Assembly (NCBI GenBank): GCA_964609465.1
Contig: CAZSSQ010000032.1
Span: forward strand, 1 to 19,202
Source of the DNA: CAVSBT01 sp964609465
GTDB lineage: Bacteria > Chloroflexota > Dehalococcoidia > DSTF01 > JALHUB01
DNA: 19,202 nucleotides
Reading direction: 5' to 3'
In this document: positions 1-7,253 of the stretch, piece by piece
How positions within the stretch are numbered: the first letter of the stretch is position 1
Layout: every line of letters begins with the position of its first letter
The notes under the pieces: generated by a model
What the model was told of the DNA's origin: nothing
Databases searched by the model: none
Seen by the model: the letters and a program-made list of their open reading frames with translations, nothing else
Program-made: the position numbers and the translations under genes

Positions 1-160
1 AGTGATGGCTGACCGGCGGCTCGACCTCTCCCCTCTCTGTGGCGACGGTTCCCTGTCCGGCCGGTGTCCCCTCGCCGCTGCAGGCGGCTGCCAGGACCCC
101 GAGCGTCACCAGAGCTGCCAGGTACGCGAGCCTTCGCTTGCCCAACGTCTTGCGCGTCAT
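1..160 (-). CDS. Lipoprotein, 5' end only (runs off the window)
   Basis: Reading the minus strand from the ATG at 160-158 gives 53 codons with no stop before the window edge. The product starts with a basic segment (MTRKTLGKRR), then a hydrophobic stretch (residues 11-26), then a lipobox-like VLAAAC with Cys27 followed by Ser and Gly. After that comes a polar Gly/Thr/Glu-rich stretch typical of the linker behind a lipidated cysteine. This is a classic type II signal peptide, so the mature protein should be lipid-anchored outside the cytoplasmic membrane. The functional domain lies outside the window, so no function can be given. Only a weak SD-like GGAA lies upstream. The VOC gene lies upstream on the same strand with a 58-bp gap. 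Confidence 0.72.
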   Translation of the reverse strand, partial: MTRKTLGKRRLAYLAALVTLGVLAAACSGEGTPAGQGTVATERGEVEPPVSHH

Positions 161-218
161 GCTGTTTCCGGACGGAAGCACGTACTGGAGGCTGCCACGC
201 GGGCGGCAGGCCGCGCCG

Positions 219-575
219 TCACGCCGCCTGCGGGTTGTCCTCCCAGATGGCGAGGGCGTTGCCCTCCGTGTCCATGAAGACGGCGAAGTAACCCATCGTG
301 GGCACGGGCATCTTCGGCACGATGACCGTACCGCCCAGAGACTGGACCTTCTTCGAGTAGTCGTCCACGGACTCGACGTTGATGTAGACGGTGATGCCCT
401 GGCCGGGGGCCATGCGCTTCATCATGCCGCCGTTGGGCCCCGCTTCGCCGACGGTGACAAGGTTGTAGCCCCCCTGGGCGGGCTCGATCTTCCAGCCGAA
501 GAGCTCCTGGTAGAACCTCTTGGCCCGCTCAAGGTCGTCGGCCGGGACCTCGAAGTGAATGATGTTGTGGACCAT
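219..575 (-). CDS. VOC-family (glyoxalase/bleomycin-resistance-like) protein
   Basis: This 118-residue protein is a single vicinal-oxygen-chelate domain. It opens with HNIIHFEVPADDLERAKRFY, the first beta strand and helix of the fold, continues with LFGWKIE, and closes with GYFAVFMDTEGNALAIWED, the last strands carrying the usual acidic metal-ligand position. The length suits one half of a dimeric VOC enzyme. The substrate cannot be told from sequence; such proteins are often annotated as glyoxalase-like or as lactoylglutathione lyase relatives. An upstream in-frame ATG at 692 would add 39 residues with no family character, so the ATG at 575, behind a close GGAAGG, was chosen. It is transcribed divergently from the PLP enzyme gene at 752. 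Confidence 0.85.
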   Translation of the reverse strand: MVHNIIHFEVPADDLERAKRFYQELFGWKIEPAQGGYNLVTVGEAGPNGGMMKRMAPGQGITVYINVESVDDYSKKVQSLGGTVIVPKMPVPTMGYFAVFMDTEGNALAIWEDNPQAA

Positions 576-621
576 GCCTTCCGTCCGATCGCTGTTCAGG
601 GTCTCCCTGGGTTGGTCTACT

Positions 622-650
622 ACGTTACCATCGCCCTGGTGACCCGACAA
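622..650 (-). promoter_or_regulatory. Weak candidate promoter for the VOC gene
   Basis: On the minus strand, TTGTCG (650-645) and TAACGT (627-622) are separated by 17 bp and lie upstream of the ATG at 575. The -35 box matches the sigma70 consensus at four positions and the -10 at three, so this is only a weak proposal. Confidence 0.22.
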
Positions 651-702
651 GACCTGCCGGCGCCCGCCTCCGGCGTCGTTCTCGCTCCACACTGGGCGAA
701 GG

Positions 703-731
703 TGTGAGGGTAGTACCGGGGGGAGTATAAT
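703..731 (+). promoter_or_regulatory. Candidate promoter of the PLP enzyme-GMC-ribokinase operon
   Basis: A perfect -10 box TATAAT is at 726-731. The hexamer 17 bp upstream (TGTGAG, 703-708) is a poor -35 box. Transcription would begin near 738, just before the GGAGGG ribosome-binding site at 739-744 and the TTG start at 752. A perfect TATAAT in such GC-rich DNA, placed correctly before an operon, is unlikely to be chance. Confidence 0.5.
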
Positions 732-751
732 GGGCGGCGGAGGGATGGGCT

Positions 752-1879
752 TTGGCGCAGGGAGAGATCGGCGTGCGGACTAGCGAAATGGCTCCCGGCA
801 CTTTTGCCCTTTACAGCCGCTACCCTGAGCTGCGGGAGACGCTGCCCCGCCTGGCTCTGGGGAAGGGGCCCAGCCCGGTGGTGCCCCTGACCCGTCTGTC
901 TGAGCAGCTCGGGGGGCCGCCGCTATGGGTGAAGAACGACGGTCTGTATGGCGGCGTCTACGGCGGCAACAAGGCCCGCAAGCTGGAGTTCATCCTTGCC
1001 GATGTCCTCCGTCGCGGGAGCCGCACTATTATCACCTTCGGCGCCATCGGCACCAACCACGGCTTGGCCACCGCTCTGTACGCGCGCGAGCAGGGGCTGC
1101 GCACGGTGCTTCTCCTGGTGGACCAGCCCGTCACCGACCGCGTGCGTGCCCAAGTGTGGAAGCTTCATCAGACGGGGGCCGTGCTGCACCGTACGCGGAC
1201 GGTGCGCCGGACGAGGGCCCTGGCGCTGCTGATGGTGCTCCGCTACGTCGACTGGCGGCATGGCCGCCTGCCCTATCTCCTGCCGACAGGTGGGTCGTCG
1301 CCGTTGGGCGCCGTGGGTTTCGTCAACGCCGCCCTGGAGCTGGCCGACCAGATAGCGGCCGGCGAGCTGCCGGAGCCGGCTCACATCTTCGTGGCCCTTG
1401 GATCGGCTGGGACAGCGGCGGGCCTGCTGCTGGGCCTGCGACTGGCCGGCCTGCGCAGCCGGCTGGAGGCCGTCGTGGTAAGCGACGTGGTGCCCATAAG
1501 GTCGGAGACCGTGACCCGGCTGGCCAGCCGCACGGCGAAGCTGCTACGCGGGCGCGGAGCGCCGCTGCCGCCGGGCGACATCGGGCCCGAGCAAGTGACC
1601 ATCCTCTCCGACTGGCTGGGCGGCGGCTACGGCCACCCGACGCCGGCGGCCGCTCGGGCGGAGGAACTGGCGCGGGAGGCGGAAGGTCTGGAGCTGGAAG
1701 GCGTGTATACAGCCAAGACAATGGCGGCGCTGGTGGACATGGTGGAGGCTGGTCGGCTGCGAGAGGGGCCTGTGCTATACTGGCATACATTCAACGCCCT
1801 GCCGCTGCCCTTCGGCCCGCCGACGGCCGAGGATATCCAGAGGCTGCCGCGGGCCTTTCGAGATCTGACGGCTGTCTAG
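752..1879 (+). CDS. PLP-dependent D-cysteine desulfhydrase / ACC deaminase family enzyme
   Basis: This 375-residue fold-type II PLP enzyme carries the family's cofactor-lysine motif GGNKARKLEF (Lys74), the substrate-side loop GAIGTNHG (about 98-104), the segment LPTGGSSPLGAVGF and the phosphate-binding loop ALGSAGTAAG (215-224). Relatives cleave D-cysteine to pyruvate, sulfide and ammonia, or deaminate 1-aminocyclopropane-1-carboxylate; the sequence alone does not decide which. It is somewhat longer than the usual 320-340 residues, partly through an N-terminal extension. The TTG at 752 has GGAGGG seven bases upstream; an internal ATG at 788 lacks a comparable site and would give 363 residues. 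It is the first gene of a same-strand run and is followed 61 bp later by the GMC oxidoreductase gene. Confidence 0.82.
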   Translation: MAQGEIGVRTSEMAPGTFALYSRYPELRETLPRLALGKGPSPVVPLTRLSEQLGGPPLWVKNDGLYGGVYGGNKARKLEFILADVLRRGSRTIITFGAIGTNHGLATALYAREQGLRTVLLLVDQPVTDRVRAQVWKLHQTGAVLHRTRTVRRTRALALLMVLRYVDWRHGRLPYLLPTGGSSPLGAVGFVNAALELADQIAAGELPEPAHIFVALGSAGTAAGLLLGLRLAGLRSRLEAVVVSDVVPIRSETVTRLASRTAKLLRGRGAPLPPGDIGPEQVTILSDWLGGGYGHPTPAAARAEELAREAEGLELEGVYTAKTMAALVDMVEAGRLREGPVLYWHTFNALPLPFGPPTAEDIQRLPRAFRDLTAV

Positions 1880-1940
1880 CCTTACTGGTGGTGATCGGCT
1901 TGGGCAGAGCAGAGTTCCCTATCTGGAGAGGAGGCGCGCC

Positions 1941-3314
1941 GTGGCGCAAGACATGACGATTCACGAAACCGATGTGGCAGTTGTGGGCTCCGGCCCGGGC
2001 GGCGCCACAGTGGCCCGCCAGTTGGCCCGCGCCGGGCAACGGGTGATGCTGCTGGAGATGGGCCGGGACTACCGGCGCGACATCTACTACGGCAGCCACC
2101 TGGGGGCCCTGATCTACGGCGATCAGCACGGCCTCCTGTTCTCGGAGGAGGGACTTAACATAATTCGGCCCATCATGACGGGCGGCGCCACCAACATGTA
2201 CTGTGGCTGTGCCTCCGTACCGCCCGAGTGGCTGAAGGGGCGCTACGGCGTCGATCTTGGTGACTATGCGCAGGAGACGATCGGCGAGTTGCACATCGCC
2301 CCGCTGCCGGACGATTTGCAGGGGGCGGCGTCCCGTCGAGTGATGGAGGCTGGGCAGGAGCTGGGCCACGACTGGCAGCCGCTGGACAAGTTCATGGCGC
2401 CCTCGCGCGCCCGTCGCTTCGACTGCGGCGCCAAGTGCATGCTGGGCTGCCGCTGCGGCGCCAAGTGGACCGCCAACGAGTACATTGATGAGGCGGTAGC
2501 TGCCGGCTGCACCCTGCTCACCCGCGCGCGCGTCGACGAGATCATCATCGAGGATGGGCAGGTGGGCGGCGTGCGCGGCAAGCTCCGCGGCCGTCAGCCC
2601 TTCGAGGTGCGGGCCAGGGTGGTGGTAGTCTCGGCCGGGGGCATCGGCACGCCTATCATCCTCGAGAAGTCAGGCTTTGCCGAGGCCGGGCGCGGCATGG
2701 CCATGGACCCCACGGTGATGGTGTACGGCGTGTCGAAGGGGCCGGGCACGGCCTTCGAGCCCCCCATGAGTGTCGGATACAGCGACCTGGAGCATGGGTA
2801 CATGCTCAGCACCCTCATCGACCCCTGGATGTCTTACCCCATCATGGCTACCCTGAAGGGCCCCCGCTACGCCCTGACCTGGCGCAACTGGCGTCGCACG
2901 GTGGGGGTCATGATCAAAGTGACGGATGAGGTGTCCGGCATCGTTTCCGTCGAGGGCCGGATCAGCAAGGGCATGACGGCCCGGGACCGGGAGCGCCTGC
3001 ATCACGCCACCGTCGTCTCCCGCCAGATCCTGGTGAAGGCTGGCTGTGACCCCGACTCCATCTATGTGTCGCGCCTGCGTGGTACGCACCCCAGCGCCAC
3101 CGTGCGCCTGGGCGAGATGGTGGACGCTAACCTCCAGACCTCTGTCAGGAACCTCTATGTCTGTGATGCCAGCGTGTTTCCAGAGGCTCTGGGCCTGCCC
3201 ACCGTCCTCACTATCATCTCCTTCGCCAAGCGTCTCAGCGATCACCTGCTCCGAGGCGTCCCGCGGCGGGAGGCAGCGCCGGCGGCGGCTTCGGCCTCGG
3301 CCGCTGCGAACTAG
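1941..3314 (+). CDS. GMC-family FAD-dependent oxidoreductase
   Basis: The 457-residue product begins with an ADP-binding beta-alpha-beta motif, VAVVGSGPGGATVARQL (12-28), ending in the acidic residue of LLEMG, which binds FAD. A second FAD-domain stretch is VVVVSAGGIGTP (227-238). The C-terminal GMC domain has THPSATVRLG (His383) and NLYVCDASVFP. Family members oxidise alcohols, sterols or polyols. A cysteine cluster CGAKCMLGCRCGAK (Cys162, 166, 170, 172) sits where cholesterol-oxidase-like and long-chain alcohol oxidase-like members carry a related cluster. The loop that usually reads NPxxTI reads LPTVLTI, so the second catalytic Asn/His seems absent. The start is a GTG behind GAGGAGG. The tail is Ala/Ser-rich. 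The stop is 15 bp before the ribokinase start. Confidence 0.87.
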   Translation: MAQDMTIHETDVAVVGSGPGGATVARQLARAGQRVMLLEMGRDYRRDIYYGSHLGALIYGDQHGLLFSEEGLNIIRPIMTGGATNMYCGCASVPPEWLKGRYGVDLGDYAQETIGELHIAPLPDDLQGAASRRVMEAGQELGHDWQPLDKFMAPSRARRFDCGAKCMLGCRCGAKWTANEYIDEAVAAGCTLLTRARVDEIIIEDGQVGGVRGKLRGRQPFEVRARVVVVSAGGIGTPIILEKSGFAEAGRGMAMDPTVMVYGVSKGPGTAFEPPMSVGYSDLEHGYMLSTLIDPWMSYPIMATLKGPRYALTWRNWRRTVGVMIKVTDEVSGIVSVEGRISKGMTARDRERLHHATVVSRQILVKAGCDPDSIYVSRLRGTHPSATVRLGEMVDANLQTSVRNLYVCDASVFPEALGLPTVLTIISFAKRLSDHLLRGVPRREAAPAAASASAAAN

Positions 3315-3329
3315 GGCGAGGGCGCCGGC

Positions 3330-4277
3330 TTGAGCACGCCTTCCCTGGCTGACGTGTGCGTCGTCGGCGGGTTGAACATGGACCTGGTGGTCCGTGCTCC
3401 CCGCCTGCCCAGGCCGGGCGAGACGGCGCTGGGGCGGAGCTTTGCCCGCTTCCCAGGAGGCAAGGGGGCGAACCAGGCGGTGGCGGCGGCCCGCCTTGGC
3501 GCCTCGGTGCGTATGGTAGGCCAGGTGGGCCAGGACCCCTTCGGCGACGAACTGGTGGCGGGCCTCGAGCGCGAGGGCGTCGATACGGCGGGTGTGCGGC
3601 GCGTTTCGACGCCGACCGGAGTGGCACTCATCGTCGTCGACGACACCGGCCACAACTTCATAGTCTGGGTGCCCGGTGCCAACGCTGCTTGGGAGAAGGG
3701 GGCCGTAGCGGACGTCAAGTTGTGGGCGGCCCGCTGCCGCCTTCTTGTCTTGCCCCTCGAGGTTCCCCGGGGCGTCGCTCAGAAAGCCATTCGAGCGGCG
3801 AAGAAGGCCGGTGCCCGCGTCATTCTAAACCCGGCACCCCATCGTGCGGGTGATGAGTCCTGCTTCGGCGACGTGGACGTGCTGGTGCCGAACGAGGTGG
3901 AGGCGGCCCTCTTCGCCGGGGTCGAGCCTGAGGGGAGGCCAGACTGGCCGGTCGTGGCTCAGCGGCTGCGATCGCTGGGGCCGCGGGCTGTCGTCATCAC
4001 CCTGGGCTCCGAGGGGGCGCTGGTGGTGGGCGAGGAGGGGACGCATCGCGTGCCAACCTTCCCTGTTGAGGTTGCCGATACCACAGCCGCCGGCGACGCT
4101 TTTGTGGCCGGCCTGGCGGTCGCTGTGTTGCGGGGGTCGCCTCTGCTGGAGGCCGTTCGATTCGCGAACGCCGCCGGCGCCGTCGCCGTGACGCGGGCGG
4201 GCGCCCAGCCGTCGTTGCCGCGTAGCCCGGAGGTGGAGGAGTTGCTGGCCGCTGGCCGGCCGCGCGGCCAGCCATGA
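3330..4277 (+). CDS. rbsK: Ribokinase (PfkB family sugar kinase)
   Basis: This 315-residue PfkB-fold kinase should transfer the gamma-phosphate of ATP to D-ribose or a similar sugar or nucleoside in the cytoplasm. Visible motifs are the sugar-binding N terminus GGLNMDLV (13-20), the first PfkB signature region GGKGANQAVAAARLGA (43-58), the NPAP and PNEVEAA segments that line the nucleotide site (167-170, 187-193), and the second signature DTTAAGDAF (250-258) with catalytic base Asp256. Length matches ribokinases. Substrate assignment within PfkB is less certain than family membership, because fructokinases and nucleoside kinases look alike. The TTG start has GAGGG nine bases upstream and lies 15 bp after the GMC stop, so co-transcription is likely. 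Confidence 0.85.
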   Translation: MSTPSLADVCVVGGLNMDLVVRAPRLPRPGETALGRSFARFPGGKGANQAVAAARLGASVRMVGQVGQDPFGDELVAGLEREGVDTAGVRRVSTPTGVALIVVDDTGHNFIVWVPGANAAWEKGAVADVKLWAARCRLLVLPLEVPRGVAQKAIRAAKKAGARVILNPAPHRAGDESCFGDVDVLVPNEVEAALFAGVEPEGRPDWPVVAQRLRSLGPRAVVITLGSEGALVVGEEGTHRVPTFPVEVADTTAAGDAFVAGLAVAVLRGSPLLEAVRFANAAGAVAVTRAGAQPSLPRSPEVEELLAAGRPRGQP

Positions 4278-4392
4278 GCCCAGCAGACGCAGGCTTGCAG
4301 GCGGGGCTTCGCCCGGCGTCCGCCAGAGCGTATCTTTGAGTCGCGGGAATCACGTCGCTGGGAACTTCTAGGGGTCAAAAAGGAGAACGACC

Positions 4393-5631
4393 GTGAGGGA
4401 CGTCGCCGTTGTCGGAGCGGCCATGACCCGCTTCGGCAAGTACTTGGACCGCAGCCTCAAAGACCTCACCCGCGAGGCCGTACAGGGCGCGCTGGACTCG
4501 GCGGGCATGGACAAGTCGGTGCCCCAGGTCGCGATAGTGGGCAACGCCGCCGCCGGGCTGTCAACAGGGCAGGAGTGCATCCGGGCCCAGGTCGTCCTGC
4601 GGGACATGGGGATCGAGGAGATCCCCATGATCAACACGGAGAACGCCTGCGCCAGCTCCTCCACCGCTTTCCATCTGGCATGGCTCTACGTCGCCTCGGG
4701 CATGTACGATGTCGCCCTGGCCGTTGGCATGGAGAAGATGTACCAGCAGGACAAGTCCCGCATGTTCGCTGCCTTCAGCGCTGGGGTTGACGTGGAGTTG
4801 GTCCAGCAGATCATAGCCTCCCTCCAGGCAGACCTGGCAAAGAAGGAGAAGGAGGGCGCGCCCGGCGGCGAGGGCGGCGGCGCCGGCAAGTCGCGGAGCA
4901 TGTTCATGGACATCTACGCCGCCGGGACCCGTGCTCACATGAGGAAGTACGGGACGACGAAGGAGCAGTTCGGCAAGGTGGCGGTGAAGAACCACTTCTT
5001 CGGCAGCCTCAACCCGCACGCCCAGTACCGCGAGCGGTACACGCTGGAGGAGATCCTGAACTCGCCGCTGGTGGCGGAGCCCCTCACCCGCCTCATGTGC
5101 GCGCCCACCGGCGACGGGGCCTCGGCCGCCATCCTGGTCAGCGCGGAGAAGGCCCGCCGGTACACCAGCAAGCCCGTCTGGGTGCGGGGCACAGCCCTCG
5201 GTTCGGGCAAGGACATGAAGCCGGGCATGCCGGGCATTACCGCTCGTGTGGCCAGGAAGGCCTTCGAGATGGCCGGCATGGGACCGGAGGACATGGACGT
5301 CATAGAGGTCCACGACGCCACCGCCCCGGCCGAGATCTTCATCTACGAGGACCTGGGCCTCTGTCCGCAGGGCGAGGGCGGCCGGCTCATCGACGAGGGG
5401 GTCACGGAGCTGGGCGGCAGGGTGCCGGTGAACACCAGCGGCGGGCTGCTCTCCAAGGGGCACCCGGTGGGAGCGACAGGGGTGGCCCAGATCTACGAGA
5501 TCTTTCTCCAGCTCCGCGGTGAGGCTGGCGAGCGGCAGGTCCAGGGCGCCAAGGTAGGCCTCTGCGAGAACGGCGGCGGCATGGTGCGCGGCGAGGCCGC
5601 CGCTACCTCAGTGCATATACTGAGCCTGTAG
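4393..5631 (+). CDS. Thiolase-family protein (SCP-x / lipid-transfer thiolase type)
   Basis: The 412-residue product has the thiolase fold with nucleophilic Cys86 in ENACASSSTA, a VHDATAPAE motif (His308) where classical thiolases carry NEAFA, GGLLSKGHPVGATG with His357, and a second active-site cysteine in LCENGGGMV (Cys391). This is typical of SCP-x and 'lipid-transfer protein' thiolases, which act on acyl-CoA substrates, sometimes with an OB-fold partner that is not visible here. Residues 150-168 form a Lys/Glu then Gly-rich insertion. The GTG start has AGGAG at 4381-4385, seven bases upstream. A 115-bp gap separates it from rbsK, so it may have its own transcript. Its last 51 bp recur at 7077-7127. 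Confidence 0.87.
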   Translation: MRDVAVVGAAMTRFGKYLDRSLKDLTREAVQGALDSAGMDKSVPQVAIVGNAAAGLSTGQECIRAQVVLRDMGIEEIPMINTENACASSSTAFHLAWLYVASGMYDVALAVGMEKMYQQDKSRMFAAFSAGVDVELVQQIIASLQADLAKKEKEGAPGGEGGGAGKSRSMFMDIYAAGTRAHMRKYGTTKEQFGKVAVKNHFFGSLNPHAQYRERYTLEEILNSPLVAEPLTRLMCAPTGDGASAAILVSAEKARRYTSKPVWVRGTALGSGKDMKPGMPGITARVARKAFEMAGMGPEDMDVIEVHDATAPAEIFIYEDLGLCPQGEGGRLIDEGVTELGGRVPVNTSGGLLSKGHPVGATGVAQIYEIFLQLRGEAGERQVQGAKVGLCENGGGMVRGEAAATSVHILSL

Positions 5632-5690
5632 AGCCGCGCGCGGGCTGGCCTCGGACTCTGAGGACTGGCGGGGGAGGGAGCCGACGGTTC

Positions 5691-5705
5691 GGCCCTGGGA
5701 GGGCC
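5691..5705 (+). other. Small hairpin in the leader of the first YVTN gene
   Basis: GGCCCT, a GGG loop and AGGGCC form a perfect stem-loop 14 bases before the GGAGG ribosome-binding site at 5719-5723. A weaker related arrangement (CGGCC ... GGCCG, 7213-7230) precedes the second YVTN gene. There is no U-tract, so it is not an obvious terminator; a role in mRNA stability or translation is only possible. Confidence 0.3.
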
Positions 5706-5730
5706 GTGCTGCAAGTCTGGAGGACGAGCT

Positions 5731-7038
5731 ATGAAGCCAAGGTTTCTGTTGGTGGTAGCGCTGGCAATGGGCGCAGCGCTGCTGGCGCGGGACGCCGCCG
5801 CCCAGGCCGACGTCATCGCCACCATACCCGTGGGGGAGGGGCCCTGGGGCGTGGCCGTCAACGCGGCGACCAACCGCATCTACGTGACCAACTGGGACGC
5901 CGACACCATCTCCGTCATCGACGGCGCCACCAACACGGAGATGGCCACCATACCAGTAGGCCATCAGCCTCGTGGCGTGGCTGTCGACCTCCCCACCAAC
6001 CGCATCTACGTGACCAACTGGGGCGCCGACACCGTCTCCGTCATCGACGGCGCCACCAACGCAGTGGTAGGGGGCCCGATCGCCGTAGGCGCCGCTCCCG
6101 ACGGGGTGGCCGTCAATCCCAGCACCAACCGTATCTACGTCGCCAACCGCGACGACAACACCGTCTCGGTCATTAGCGGCGCCACCAACACCGTGGTTGC
6201 CACTATAGACGTCGGTACCGGGCCATACGCTGTGGCCGTCAACCCTACCACCAATCTCATCTACGTGGCCAACGGCATGGGCGATAGCCTCAACATCGTT
6301 GATGGCGCCCTCGACCTCGCCGTCAACCTCCTCGGGGTGGGCCACGGCCCCCGGGGGGTGGCCGTCAACCCCACCACCGGCGAAATCTATGTGACCTGCC
6401 GGTTTAGCGACAACGTCTGGGTTTTCGACTCGAGCACGCCCCCCAACCTCCTGGCTACCGTACCTGTAGGGAGCGCCCCCTATGGTGTGGCCGTTGACCC
6501 CTCCACCGGCCATGCTTACGTGGCCAACGCCGATGGCGGCACCGTCTCAGTGATCTACGACGCCACTCACACCGTCGAGGACATCGCACTCGCGGGGGAC
6601 CAGCCCCGCGGTGTAGCCGCCAACCCTGGCACCCACCGCGTCTATGTGGCCAACTACGGAGCGAACACCGTCACCGTGATTGAGGACCTGCCGGAGGCAG
6701 TGGAGCCAGAGCCAGAACCTGAGCCGGAACCGGAGCCAGAGCCTGAGCCGGCGCCTCCGTCCGGGGAGACGGAGGACGTGCCTCTCCAGGGCAGCGTCTG
6801 CAACCCGGTGGCCACGACTTATCCTGACAACACACCCATCGACACGATCGCCGACGCCGTGGTTCCGCCGGGGATGCTGGAGTCGCTGTGGGAGTTTGAG
6901 GGTGGCATCTGGCAGGGCTGGTCTGCTGAGTTCCCCGAGGCGAGCGACCTGATAGAGAAGGACTTCTTGGACGTGGTCTTCGTCTGCGTGGGCGGCTCGG
7001 GGCCCGGCGCCGCGACGTTCACGCGGCCCGTGCCGTAG
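5731..7038 (+). CDS. Secreted YVTN seven-bladed beta-propeller protein, copy 1
   Basis: The 435-residue product starts with a Sec signal peptide (MKPRFLLVVALAMGAALLA, likely cleaved near residues 24-26). Seven repeats of about 42 residues follow, each with a core like PxGVAVNPxTNRIYVTN and a closing VSVIDGATN, so one complete propeller is expected. Then come eight Glu-Pro dipeptides (325-340) and a C-terminal domain of about 90 residues that I do not recognise, with Cys357 and Cys419, which could form a disulfide outside the cell. YVTN propellers are exported and often act in binding or surface layers; no catalytic motif is visible. The ATG has GGAGG seven bases upstream. Codons 382 to the stop match copy 2 base for base. 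The gene lies 99 bp after the thiolase. Confidence 0.88.
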   Translation: MKPRFLLVVALAMGAALLARDAAAQADVIATIPVGEGPWGVAVNAATNRIYVTNWDADTISVIDGATNTEMATIPVGHQPRGVAVDLPTNRIYVTNWGADTVSVIDGATNAVVGGPIAVGAAPDGVAVNPSTNRIYVANRDDNTVSVISGATNTVVATIDVGTGPYAVAVNPTTNLIYVANGMGDSLNIVDGALDLAVNLLGVGHGPRGVAVNPTTGEIYVTCRFSDNVWVFDSSTPPNLLATVPVGSAPYGVAVDPSTGHAYVANADGGTVSVIYDATHTVEDIALAGDQPRGVAANPGTHRVYVANYGANTVTVIEDLPEAVEPEPEPEPEPEPEPEPAPPSGETEDVPLQGSVCNPVATTYPDNTPIDTIADAVVPPGMLESLWEFEGGIWQGWSAEFPEASDLIEKDFLDVVFVCVGGSGPGAATFTRPVP

Positions 7039-7042
7039 CGGG
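6874..7042 (+). repeat. 169-bp exact repeat, left copy (3' end of YVTN gene 1)
   Basis: Bases 6874-7042 match 8388-8556 without a mismatch. The block covers the last 54 codons, the stop codon and four bases beyond. In the 111 bp just upstream the two genes differ at about 20 positions, and downstream they diverge at once. This is the pattern of a recent crossover or gene conversion tract. Confidence 0.92.
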
Positions 7043-7073
7043 AGGCGAGAATTGCCGCGCCGCTGGCCGAGAT
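7038..7073 (-). pseudogene. Remnant of the class II aldolase 3' end
   Basis: Read on the minus strand, this stretch encodes ISASGAAILASR, matching residues 444-455 of the intact aldolase at 8683-10053 (ISASGAAVLASR). Over the 32 aligned bases best compared there are seven differences. Six are silent and one changes Val to Ile. The fragment abuts the stop codon of YVTN gene 1 and lacks the aldolase stop codon, which a single G-to-C change at 7035 would restore. It is too short to be functional and marks a duplication or recombination joint. Confidence 0.75.
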
Positions 7074-7076
7074 CAG

Positions 7077-7127
7077 ATGGTGCGCGGCGAGGCCGCCGCA
7101 ACATCGGTGCACATCTTGAGCCTGTAG
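7077..7127 (+). pseudogene. Remnant of the thiolase 3' end
   Basis: These 51 bp encode MVRGEAAATSVHILSL plus a TAG stop, exactly the last 16 residues of the thiolase ending at 5631. Six bases differ from the intact gene (45 of 51 identical) and all six are silent. Only three bases (7074-7076) separate it from the aldolase remnant. It has no start of its own and is a fragment left upstream of the second YVTN gene. Confidence 0.85.
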
Positions 7128-7253
7128 GGGCAAGCATCCGCCAGCCTCCAATTCCAGGGCCTGGCGGGGCCACTGAGCCCGTGGAGAAGCGGAGGGCGGG
7201 AAGCCAAAGGCCCGGCCCGTGGGAAGGCCGCTAGTGACCACGGAGGATCAGCG

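Noticed and set aside
1776..1781. TATACT inside the PLP gene as a promoter for the GMC gene
   Set aside because: It is about 160 bp before the start, inside coding sequence, with no good -35; operon read-through explains expression.
4300..4324. Hairpin after rbsK (GGCGG ... CCGCC with an inner GGC-TTC-GCC) as a terminator
   Set aside because: The pairing is broken by unpaired bases and no U-run follows, so a terminator call is not supported.
5608..6513. Long minus-strand frame with regular GHVDAVG-like repeats
   Set aside because: It is the antisense shadow of the YVTN repeats; regularity follows from the repeat on the plus strand, and the real gene has a signal peptide and an SD.
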